Source: an uncultured Methanomicrobiales archaeon (GTDB lineage: Archaea > Halobacteriota > Methanomicrobia > Methanomicrobiales > Methanospirillaceae). From it: DNA of 64,000 bases. Shown piece after piece: positions 41,386 to 50,753 of this stretch. A program made the position numbers and the translations under genes. Location: NCBI GenBank assembly GCA_903832665.1, contig CAILCG010000026.1, forward strand, positions 1 through 64,000, written 5' to 3'. The notes beneath the pieces are model-generated. The model did not search any database and had not been told where the DNA came from. It was given only the letters and a program-made list of their open reading frames with translations. Each line of letters starts with the position of its first letter. Position 1 is the first letter of the stretch.

Positions 41386-41691
41386 GTCCGGGCGGGTGCT
41401 ATTTCTCCGGAATATTTCTCCAGGCCGAAAGGCATGAGATAAAACGGCTCATCGCGATTTTATTTTGAAAACCGGACAGGATTTCTCTCAATTATGGGCA
41501 TGAGGCGGGACAGAGTTCCAAAGAAAAGAACGGGGCATTTTTACTGACAATAATTTCCCGGAAGGTCATCCAGGCGCATGGGTCCCCTCGGATGGTTTTT
41601 CAGGACACGGCCATGGCAGGAAATTTTCCCTTGCTCATATGATTGATTAGGATGTTTCGCTCGGTTCGGAAAAAATGCTCGGAAGAGATCA

Positions 41692-41925
41692 TCGTTTTCC
41701 TGTTATTTGCCAGCCCTCTTTGTGACATGTGAGGGTGACCCCCTCTCTCCCCCAGAGGGAGAGGCATCCCAAGGGGTGCACCCCTTGACCCCCATTTCGG
41801 AAGATCTCGTTGCCCTTCTGAGGTTATCGCTCATTGAGGGATGCCAGAGCGACGAGGACGGAAGCGCGAAATGCTGGAGCCCCGGGAGCGATTCCTCCAA
41901 TTTCCCGCAAGGATTTCTCCAGAGT
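41692..41925 (-). mobile_element. MITE-like element (family C), copy 3 (inverted)
   Basis: Reverse complement shares CTCTGGAGAAATCCTTGCG...gagcgataac...aaatgggggtcaaggggtg...gggggagagagggggtca...aacaggaaaacgatgat with copies 1 and 2. Confidence 0.75.
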
Positions 41926-42163
41926 AAAAAAGGAAGATCGGAAAAACTCGGCAAATTCGTTTTGTCCATAGTTGGACCACGGCGAAGGCCCTTTGTCGGG
42001 ATGATTGGTCTTTCTGTATCGCGGAGGAGTGAACGGCATAGAATTTTACAAGGCTTACATTACCCGCATGAACCTGAAAAAAACCAAAAATCTTTGAGCG
42101 ACTAAAAATCTGAGTGTGACTAAAAAAATTTGAGCGATAAAATAAGAGGATGGGTTACCCGGC

Positions 42164-43471
42164 TCAGGCATCCCTGACGATATCCTGGACATAGGCAATA
42201 CCGATCTTCGCCTTCGTAAGCCGGGTGCTGTCCAGCAGGTGCCGCATATCGGAAAACTCGCCCTCGGTTACGATCTTTTTGACCTGCGTGTTGAGGTCCA
42301 GCGAGGAATTATAGGAGACATTCTTGAAGACAACACCGTGGTTATGCAGGTACATAGTCTTTGGCGCTCCCTTGTTCAGGGGGTTGACGTAAGAGAGCGA
42401 AGAGAGTTTCTCTGCGGGAAAAAAGGAGAGATCGGCAGTGAGATCGACACCGATACCGAAGCTCACGAGCGTCTCGCCCTTGTGGGAATTCCCGCTGTCG
42501 GAGGCAACCCATTCATGAATATTTGCCGAGTCCATAATGGAGGACCCGTCAGCAGGAGCGGCATCGGCCAGCGGGGCTTTCCTGAGGCCAGAACTGGAGA
42601 GACCCGCTAGTACACCCCAGATGGTGATGGCAACAACGCCATGATAGCTCTTGACCCGTTCCTGGGCAGAGGTAAAGATCGTCCGGTAGATATCTGCGAT
42701 GCTGATGCCGTCGGGCCGGCTCGTTTCGAGCGTGAAATACTCATTGAACGGGCCGTCAAGCGTGACATTGAACCCGGTATAAACCACCACATCGCTGTCA
42801 TGGTCGAGAGGGGTTAGGAAATCCGGCGTGTTGTTGCCGTCGGTCGGGAGCCAGACCATCGAGCCGTAGAGGGTGATCATCTCGCCCATGAGGGGCATGG
42901 CTTCTTTTACATCGGCCCCGAGGGCCCCGAGACCCAGCGAGTAATTGATCTCGGAGAATTTCCGGGCCTTGATATCGGCCTCGGTGAGCCGGGCATGGAG
43001 AACCTTGTCCAGGTCCCCGAGCACATGGAGGACTGGCGGGGTGGTGAGCCAGCCGGGCTCAATAATCAGGGAGACACCCTCGCCCAGGATCGTCTTGTAA
43101 AAGAGTTCGTTGAAGAGCGTCAGGCTCTTCCGGGTCTTGACGAGATCAACGACCGCTAGCTCGGTTGTCGGGTACATATCGAAGACCGATGAGAACCCGG
43201 CCATGTCGAGCACTTTCTTGGGGTACTCACCGACAGCCGCGAGGGCAAAGCGCCCGCTCCGGCGCTTCATCTCTATCTTGAGGCTGTTAAAAACCCTCAA
43301 TCCCCCGCTGCTCAGGTATCCCGTACCTGACATATCGATAACAAGTTCCTTGTCATCGTCGCGGAGGGTGTCGCGGGTCCAGGTTTCCAGCTGCTGGGCT
43401 CCGAATGCATCGAGCCGTCCCGATACAAAAAAGATCACCACCCCGTCCATTCTCTCGCTCCGTGCTTCCAT
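42164..43471 (-). CDS. STAS domain protein with ~330 aa uncharacterised C-terminal domain
   Basis: 435 aa; N-terminal STAS (FFVSGRLDAFGAQQLETWT, DMSGTGYLSSGGLRVFNSLK); C-terminal domain not assigned. Confidence 0.82.
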   Translation of the reverse strand: MEARSERMDGVVIFFVSGRLDAFGAQQLETWTRDTLRDDDKELVIDMSGTGYLSSGGLRVFNSLKIEMKRRSGRFALAAVGEYPKKVLDMAGFSSVFDMYPTTELAVVDLVKTRKSLTLFNELFYKTILGEGVSLIIEPGWLTTPPVLHVLGDLDKVLHARLTEADIKARKFSEINYSLGLGALGADVKEAMPLMGEMITLYGSMVWLPTDGNNTPDFLTPLDHDSDVVVYTGFNVTLDGPFNEYFTLETSRPDGISIADIYRTIFTSAQERVKSYHGVVAITIWGVLAGLSSSGLRKAPLADAAPADGSSIMDSANIHEWVASDSGNSHKGETLVSFGIGVDLTADLSFFPAEKLSSLSYVNPLNKGAPKTMYLHNHGVVFKNVSYNSSLDLNTQVKKIVTEGEFSDMRHLLDSTRLTKAKIGIAYVQDIVRDA

Positions 43472-43749
43472 AGGGTTAACCTGATGAAGTATATTATGCT
43501 GCTAGGTTTTTATTGTTGGGGTATTATTGGTCCGGGGTGCCGATGTTAAACGACAGAGCCTGGATTGCATCACCCCTAGTTCCTTCCGGTAATGGCACGG
43601 CAAAAAAATAGAGCGGACGATCCTGACCAATTGTCCGTTATTTTTAAAGGTGCCTCAAAAAAAGATTATCTCTGGTATTATCATTGTTACGTTCATTCTT
43701 GTTACAGCCATTATGATAGACGTTATTCTTGCGGCTGATATCACCGTTA

Positions 43750-44748
43750 TTATCGCTGTTTATTCCGGCTCAGGAAGACCGCTCCGCAGAGTGCAAGTGC
43801 CCCGATGATGGGGACTGCACCCAGTGCAGCCTTGGTTGCGAGGGGGGTGGGTAGTTGCTCAGGCGCACGCTGGGTGACAACCGTTGTCGTTGTCATGACG
43901 GGCTGGCTAGCAGGCTGGAGCGATACATCGACAGTCTTGATCAGGTCCTCCAGGACCGTAACCTGAGTGGAGTAGGGGCGGTAGCCGTCAGCAGTTACCG
44001 TGATCGTGTGCATGGTGCTCACTGATACATTGGTAAAGAGCGTAGTGCCGGTTCCCGGTCCTGCGTTCCCGCCAACATATTGCCGGCAGTTCGTGGTATC
44101 GAGGCAGACCGTGCTGCCAGTGTGGTCAACGTACACCCTGACCGTACCGGTCGAGGAGGTTAGAGGTGTCCCGATGGGCGTGACGATGGGAGCAACAGTT
44201 GTTGTGGGAGGGTAGAGGGATTGCAGGTTGATGGGGAGGTACGTGGTCTTTGCAAGGTTCACGTACACGGTCGTGAAATAATCCTGGTAGCCACTGGGGC
44301 TCCTGACGGTTATCGTGTGGTAACCCTGGCTCAGGCCCAGGAACTGGGTGCTGCCGGAACCGCTGAACGATCCCACGCCCGTGTGGCACAGGACATTGTC
44401 GAGGCAGACCGTCCCGCTGCCGGGAGTTACGTCAACCTGGAGAACAGTTATGGCAGGATTGAGGTCCAGCGTTGCGTCGACTCTCTGGGTCTGGGCCGAC
44501 ACGACAAAGATCTGGTTGGTCCAGGTTGCGTACCCTTTATTGGTCACCGTGACGGTGTGCCAGGCATTACCAGTAACGGTAAAGATCGTGTCAGTGGTGT
44601 CGCAGTTCACGGTGTCGATGCACGCGACTGCTCCCGATGGGGTCGAGTAGACGGCGATCCTGCCGGGCTCGACAAGCCCCTGGACATGGACCGCGAGAAG
44701 GAGGAGGAGCGCGACCAAGAGCAGGCTTCTGAAATTTTTGATAGGCAT
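43750..44748 (-). CDS. PEGA-repeat surface protein with Cys pair in each repeat
   Basis: 332 aa; three repeats bearing ACIDTVNC, VCLDNVLC, VCLDTTNC; C-terminal TM. Confidence 0.85.
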   Translation of the reverse strand: MPIKNFRSLLLVALLLLLAVHVQGLVEPGRIAVYSTPSGAVACIDTVNCDTTDTIFTVTGNAWHTVTVTNKGYATWTNQIFVVSAQTQRVDATLDLNPAITVLQVDVTPGSGTVCLDNVLCHTGVGSFSGSGSTQFLGLSQGYHTITVRSPSGYQDYFTTVYVNLAKTTYLPINLQSLYPPTTTVAPIVTPIGTPLTSSTGTVRVYVDHTGSTVCLDTTNCRQYVGGNAGPGTGTTLFTNVSVSTMHTITVTADGYRPYSTQVTVLEDLIKTVDVSLQPASQPVMTTTTVVTQRAPEQLPTPLATKAALGAVPIIGALALCGAVFLSRNKQR

Positions 44749-44879
44749 GCTGCGAAATGGGAGTGAGGGATGATAAGAGTATGGGCGAATGATAGGATTT
44801 GCAAAATGTTTTTTCGGGGATTCTTTCGCGGGGAGAGTGATGCTTTGCCTAACGGGAAATTATCCCGTTGGCCGGGGCA

Positions 44880-45400
44880 GGATTTTTCAATTTCCCGGGC
44901 TTAAGCCAGCGGTTTGCCGGAAAATTTCCTGCCGGAGCTGGAAAAAAATTTCTATAAGATTTTTTCTGAAAATTTTTTATCCGCTCATCACATTTCGCTG
45001 AAAAAAATTCGCGGCAAAAATTCTCACAAAAATTTCACCATTCACCCTCTATCGAAAACATCAGGATAGTTTTCATGAACTGGGATAAGGTAGAATATAC
45101 GAAATTCACGCCGACATCCAACGTATAACCGATTCAACCCGAGCCTCAAAACAGCCCTTCTTTTCATGCTGACCGTGTTACCCCCCACCCCCAGGGAGTT
45201 TTGCCATCCAAAAGCATCCATTAGGGTTATTTTAGCGCCACGCAAAATGCTCCGTTTGGCCTGAATCACAAGCAAATCTCACATTTAAAAATGCAAAATA
45301 CAATTATCCATTTTTTTGCACATAATTCACGAAAATGATCTCCCAAACCCCTTCATGAATCCAAACTCTCCGACGGAGAAGTGAACTGAGCGGAGTCCGA
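44880..45400. repeat. degenerate composite intergenic repeat, copy 2
   Basis: Same order of segments as 2630-3335 (CCGG/AAATTT block, aaaaatttcac, MKR-like segment, cgacggagaagtgaactgagcgg). Confidence 0.45.
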
Positions 45401-45670
45401 TTCCCCTTGGGTCCCGGGCTCGATCAATGATCCTGAAAAGTGAAGTTTCGCCATACGGAAACCCTCGGATGAATAAGAGTATGTTTTGCCCTGCAGTACG
45501 CACTCTCGGGACGCTCTTTCGTTCTCATGTGGCCCCCCCAAAAGCGGCGAGTGGGTTTTTTGGAAATTTTTTGGGAATTGAATTTGCCGGGAGGTGAATA
45601 AAAAAAAGTAACCTGAAAAAAATTCCAGATTTTTCGTTATCACTTAGGAATTTTTTCCCCATCATTTATA

Positions 45671-45711
45671 CCGGAATATTTTTTAAAATATTTTTTCCGG
45701 CCTTTCGGCCC
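45671..45711. terminator. AT-rich palindrome plus CCGGCCTTTCGGCC hairpin
   Basis: ccggaatattttttaaaatattttttccgg near-perfect inverted repeat followed by ggcctttcggcc; function not established. Confidence 0.35.
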
Positions 45712-45937
45712 TGTGTCTTAATCGCGACTGCCTGGATCAAAACTTTGGATAACGCGTATCGCATCCACCAACCAGGGTGCCATCAAAAAAAGCATTGCAT
45801 CTTTCGCTCATGCCCGGACGATAATTATCCTGCACCTCAACCCATTCCCATTACCGGCCCGGGTAGCCCGGTAGAAAAATTACCTGGCCGGATCCGGACA
45901 GGAAAAATTTCCTGAAAGATATTCACCAAAAACCGTT

Positions 45938-46162
45938 TCATTCCCGCAACTTAAGAAACTCATCCGGATCGATCCCCGCCTTCTTCAAAATCGCGAGCAG
46001 AGTACCCGGAGCAAGCTCCGGGTGGCTCGGTACCGTGACGAGCCGGTTTTTCCCAGGGTGGAGCAGGTGATTATGGGTTCCGCTCTGCCGGATGGGCGCA
46101 AAACCAAACAGCCCAAGCAGGTGCACCACTTCATGAGAGGGGAGCAGCGGGATACCGGTCAT
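45938..46162 (-). CDS. hicA: HicA-like toxin (YcfA family)
   Basis: 74 aa; LLGLFGFAPIRQSGTHNHLLHP...TVPSHPELAPGTLLAILKKAGID. Confidence 0.88.
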   Translation of the reverse strand: MTGIPLLPSHEVVHLLGLFGFAPIRQSGTHNHLLHPGKNRLVTVPSHPELAPGTLLAILKKAGIDPDEFLKLRE

Positions 46163-46364
46163 GGTCCTTCACCTCAAATTTCAGGTACATCAGGGTATGG
46201 TCGCGGGGCGTGAGCTCTATCCTGAGTTCATACTGCTCCTCAATTCCCCGCTTGAGATTCTTCAGCGCCTCCTCTTTCGATAACCCCTGGTCGGCAAGCG
46301 AGGAGAGCAGGTCAACTGCCACGAAATATTTTCCCTCCCGGTGAACATCAATGAGCGTCTTCAT
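46131..46364 (-). CDS. hicB: HicB-like antitoxin
   Basis: 77 aa from MKTLIDVHREGKYFVAVDLLSSLADQGLSKEEALKNLKRGIEEQYE; overlaps hicA by 32 nt. Confidence 0.82.
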   Translation of the reverse strand: MKTLIDVHREGKYFVAVDLLSSLADQGLSKEEALKNLKRGIEEQYELRIELTPRDHTLMYLKFEVKDHDRYPAAPLS

Positions 46365-46485
46365 GATCAAGAAGGCTCTATCGGATTTTGGCCTGATAAA
46401 AATATGTAATGAGGATGCGAAAAAGATATGAAAAAATGCAATAAGGATACGGAAAAAAAGCATAGAACCGGAACTCTGCCGACCC

Positions 46486-46862
46486 TCACCGGGAAGAGAA
46501 CCGGTACCCGCCCTCCGGCACCACGATCTCGAACCGGGCACCTTTCCCCGGTTCCCCCGTCTCGGTGATGGTCATTCCCGTTATGGAGAGTATCTCGCGC
46601 GAGAGATAGAGACCAAGACCCGTGTGCCTGCCGTACCCTCGCGTGAACAGCTGCCGTTTGTCCTCCTCACTGATCCCTTCGCCATCGTCCTCCACCGCGA
46701 TGATCGCTCCAGCAGCCCGCGGCCCCGGGAAAGATCCAGCATCGCAAGATACTCCCCCACGAGGGGCATCGTCCGGTAATAATCACGGGCCCAGAGCATC
46801 ACGAGGGCCGCGGTATCAGCTACCGGGTAAAGATCTCGATCGGAAGTCATGGTCAGGTACAT
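46486..46862 (-). pseudogene. histidine kinase remnant (HATPase C-terminus)
   Basis: VEDDGEGISEEDKRQLFTRGYGRHTGLGLYLSREILSITG; no kinase core upstream and a frame change with ORF 46581..46862. Confidence 0.7.
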
Positions 46863-46939
46863 TCCTTCACTGGTATTTTACCGGAGTCTTAAAAAAAACC
46901 CCGCGTTTTCATATCCTGTCGTTACTGTTGAAGGAAATA

Positions 46940-47503
46940 CTACGGGACAACGTACCGGGGATCGAGTTCAGCGGCTCTCCGGTTGCATTCCGCTGCTCGT
47001 TCCGGCTTGCCGGCATCGGCATACGTCACACCCTCCAGGTGCCAGGTACCCGCGTCACCGGGCGAGAGTGCCAAGGCCCGGTCATACGATCGTATCGCTT
47101 CATCATAGCGCTTCAGATTATGAAAGGCAACCCCCTTCGCCACCCATGCTTCGGTAAAATTCTGATCGAGCGCAAGAGCCGCATCGAAATACAGGAGTGA
47201 CTCGTTATACCGGCCATATTGGGTCAGGAGGGTCAGCCCCTGGAGGAACTGCTCTTTTGCTTCGGGAGAGGATGAGGAGATCCCGTTGCGTTCGAACGCA
47301 ACAGCCACGGAAGTGCCCCCGTACTGGACCCGCGATTCTCCGGAAAACGAAGGAGGTGGACTCATCGCCGGCGATGCAGATTCAGCCGGGATGAGGCAGC
47401 CGCTGGCAAGGCAGGTAGCTACGATCAGGATGCAGGTGAAGATGATCCGGGTGCCGGTAACGATGATCCGGTTCATGCGGGAGTACTCAGGTGTGCGGAA
47501 CAT
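46940..47503 (-). CDS. TPR-repeat lipoprotein
   Basis: Lipobox CLASGC; TPR pattern (EAWVAKGVAFHNLKRYDEAIRSYDRALALSPGD). Confidence 0.85.
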   Translation of the reverse strand: MFRTPEYSRMNRIIVTGTRIIFTCILIVATCLASGCLIPAESASPAMSPPPSFSGESRVQYGGTSVAVAFERNGISSSSPEAKEQFLQGLTLLTQYGRYNESLLYFDAALALDQNFTEAWVAKGVAFHNLKRYDEAIRSYDRALALSPGDAGTWHLEGVTYADAGKPERAAECNRRAAELDPRYVVP

Positions 47504-47873
47504 TGGTTGTGGTCACCCGGTAGGTGTAATCGTACTGGCAGTTGAGATTGCCAAACTCGGCAATGGACATCTGTACCTTCTCCTTCTGGAGCGGGTCGAG
47601 CCGGGGAATCGTAAAGGTTTTTGTCATCCCGTGACAGTAGCTAGCAGCGGGAACCAGGGTAATATCCACGGCAAGGTTTTCAACCGTGCGATTGGTTGGG
47701 TTGGCCACGGAAAAACTTCCGGTATACACATCAAAATTCCCCACCGCGTCGGATAAAAAACCGCCCGAATCCAGACCTGTGACCGTGATGTCGTCATTAC
47801 GGGTCGAAGAAACGCAGCCGCTGGCAAGGAGCAGGAGAATAATGATGGGGAATGTCCAGCCGGTGCGTTTCAT
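47487..47873 (-). CDS. hypothetical lipoprotein
   Basis: 128 aa from MKRTGWTFPIIILLLLASGC (lipobox). Confidence 0.7.
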   Translation of the reverse strand: MKRTGWTFPIIILLLLASGCVSSTRNDDITVTGLDSGGFLSDAVGNFDVYTGSFSVANPTNRTVENLAVDITLVPAASYCHGMTKTFTIPRLDPLQKEKVQMSIAEFGNLNCQYDYTYRVTTTNVPHT

Positions 47874-49269
47874 GGTGCCAGATCCAATGTTTGATCGTTC
47901 TCCCCTCATATGCTTTACCGCCATGGCGCTGTGGTTAAGTGTGGATGCGGAGACATCGATCGTGGTCACGGCAATGAGAGAAAAAATGCAGCGAACGGGC
48001 AAAAAAATGTGAACGGGGGATAAACCTGCGATCCCGGCAAATTTCAACACCGGATTCGGGCTGTTGCAATACGTGACGGCCGTGGTGCCGGATCAATCCG
48101 GTTTCCGGGTCCGGTTCCTCCCGAGGATGTTAAAAGATACCTCGAAAAACACCTGGTGTCGCCCGGTACGCGTTGAGCCGGGCGGGGATCCCGCGGGAAA
48201 AATCCGGCTTCGTGGGATGTCTTACACCGGATGAGAAGATGGACCGGAGTTAGTGGACCCTCGGGATAGGCCAAATGGTTCTTTTGGAATCGGTCCTGGT
48301 TTTTTTAAACCGCGTGTACTATGCTACAAAAAACCGGGAAAAATTTTTTGGATAAAAATTATTTTTTTAACTATCAATAGTGCCGGCTCAGCCGTGAGAT
48401 GGAGGCGAAGTGCTACGCCCAGGTTGTAAGTATTTCCGGGATCGGGAACAGCTCTGGTTCGTGGGGGAGTCTCCAGCCGGCCCCTTCTTTGACCCAGCCA
48501 CGTCCCCAACTTCATTTCCTCCCCACTTCAGCCAGTGTAACATGGCTAAATATGACCTCCCCCATTCCCGCCGGATAACGTCCAATTATTCCGGCCCGGT
48601 TCCCGTGTTTTTGGGAATTATGACCTCTGGATCCCGGGGGGTGAGGGAAAAGAGGTACAACCGGGCATTTTACGGGCTCCGTTGTACCAGTTTTCCCACG
48701 GGGGAGTTTGAAGGGAAGAAAATCCATTCCTCCGACGATGATTCCCCGCCAGGATTCAGGAGCAGGTACCGGCAGCCCGGGGCTTTCTCGTGCTGCACCG
48801 GCAGCAGGAAATCCCGGCAGAAAAAAATTCCCCCAGACCGGTTACGATTGAATCAGGCGCGAGAGATCTCCCGGACCGGAAACAAATCGCTTAAAAAAAT
48901 TCCCGTAACTATTCACAAAAAATCCGCTATAAAAAAAATTGAAAAATTTCCCGGCCGGCTCACGCGAAGCGCCGGTCCTGAGCACGACCGTTTCCCTCGC
49001 GGTCGATCCCGGTCAACGAGCCTAACATCTTCATGAGGAAACACCAGGTGCCGTGCCGGGACCGGAGCCAGAGCCCAGCCGGAATGACGGCATTGCGGGC
49101 AATGATGCGGCGCGGCGTGATCCCATCAGTGAAATTCCCCGCCCATCTGCCGGAATGTCGGGATTGCTCCGTTTCAGCCTGCACATTTCAGCAGCAGGAT
49201 CACCGGGTTGAAGGAAGGTCCGGCCGGGCATAATCCAGATAAGCGTGGAGAATAAACCTGTTAGTACTC

Positions 49270-49914
49270 ATGAAGATGCTTCGGACCCCCATCCCGAATG
49301 CTCACCTGGCGATACTGGAAGACTGCGACCCGGCGGAGCTACTGGGCAGATTCGAGTACTGCCTTAAGACGGGCTCAAAAAAGACCGAGTACGGGTTGCT
49401 GGCAGATGCATGGGGCAAACTCTTTTCAGACCTGTACCTGACCCCGGAGGAGCTGGTGGATGAGATGAGCCACGGCAAGCACCGGCTTAGCGGGGACCAG
49501 GAATCCATGCTCCGGGAGTTCGTCCGGGCGGACTGTGCGAACGTGGGCTCGTTTGTTGTGAAAGTGATAAAAAACGGCGGGAAGATCGATCGTGCGGCCC
49601 TGATCATGCTCGCTGACCTGGAGGATCTCGCTGGTATCGAGTACAACGGCATGACGGCAATTCACCTGCTGGTCGATGCCTGCGACAAAAAAATACGACC
49701 AACCCTCATCAGAAAGATGGGAAAACGGCTGCTCTCCCAGGTCTATGACCGGCGCGGGATACCCAAGATCTTCCTTATCTTCAGCCTGGTCGACATCTAC
49801 GGGGATGACCTTGATGCCATCGCGGGGATCTTTTCAAATGACGAGCTCAGGAATATCATGAGCAGGACCGGGAACAATGCCCTCGACGTTTTACGCATGT
49901 GGCCGCATTGCTAA
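49270..49914 (+). CDS. hypothetical cytoplasmic protein
   Basis: 214 aa with good coding composition; no family recognised with confidence. Confidence 0.65.
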   Translation: MKMLRTPIPNAHLAILEDCDPAELLGRFEYCLKTGSKKTEYGLLADAWGKLFSDLYLTPEELVDEMSHGKHRLSGDQESMLREFVRADCANVGSFVVKVIKNGGKIDRAALIMLADLEDLAGIEYNGMTAIHLLVDACDKKIRPTLIRKMGKRLLSQVYDRRGIPKIFLIFSLVDIYGDDLDAIAGIFSNDELRNIMSRTGNNALDVLRMWPHC

Positions 49915-50220
49915 AACGGCACCCGCCCCTGGAGCGCAACGCGTTCTATATCCCGGCCGCAAAAGATACGAAAAAAGAAGGATCCGAAGCCCCTGTCAGG
50001 ATCGAGAAGGCAACCGGTCTTAACAAAAATAACGGGACGCAGTAATCCTGGAACCTTGGAGCCTGGGGCATATATCCGGCATACCGGAAATCTTTGGAAA
50101 ATACGTTTTTTCATTTCCCTATCTGGGGACTGATGACCACCGGAATTATTCAGCCGGCCATGGGGGAGAAAAACAGGGGCAGGGAATGATCGGTCACAGG
50201 GGAAAAATCATCCGGTCTTT

Positions 50221-50667
50221 TCAGAGTTGCCACTTGCCGCTCTGGTTGATCTTCCCCAGGCCGCGGCACCGGTTGAAGTACGTCTCGCCCCAGATCCATG
50301 GCTGGTAGGTACAGCACATATCGGGTTTCACCAGGTGAATACCACAGAGGTACCGCTCTTTGGTTACGCGGCGCAGGAACGGACAGACCGCCACGTAGTC
50401 ACCGGTATCGGGATTGCGCATCTCGACCGAGACCACATTCCCGAGATCTTCGGGTTTGAGATCGGCACAGTTTATGGGTCCGCTCTTCTCCATGCAGGCG
50501 ATAAAGCAGCGCAGGATATCGGTCCGACCCTGTTCCATCCAGACGTACACATTCGGGACCGTTGGCGTAATATTGGGGCCAAACATCCGGCAGCACAGCC
50601 CGCACTGCTCACACGGTTCATCTTCAGGTATCAACTCATCCATCGCGTTCCTGATCCACGTTTGCAT
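50221..50667 (-). CDS. YkgJ-like CxxCxxxCC zinc/iron-chelating protein
   Basis: CEQCGLCCRMFG ... CPFLRR...CGIHLVKPDMCCTYQPW. Confidence 0.88.
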   Translation of the reverse strand: MQTWIRNAMDELIPEDEPCEQCGLCCRMFGPNITPTVPNVYVWMEQGRTDILRCFIACMEKSGPINCADLKPEDLGNVVSVEMRNPDTGDYVAVCPFLRRVTKERYLCGIHLVKPDMCCTYQPWIWGETYFNRCRGLGKINQSGKWQL

Positions 50668-50753
50668 TCACCGGGGGATATTTTTGCCGATTCAAAGAGC
50701 TAACTCCCGGGGCCGTAACCTCCTGCCAATATAAGCAGGGAAAATTTCCAAGG

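Noticed and set aside
48324-49036. Possible genes in 48.3-49.2 kb
   Set aside because: Several overlapping low-complexity ORFs on both strands, none with a recognisable domain; treated as non-coding or decayed.
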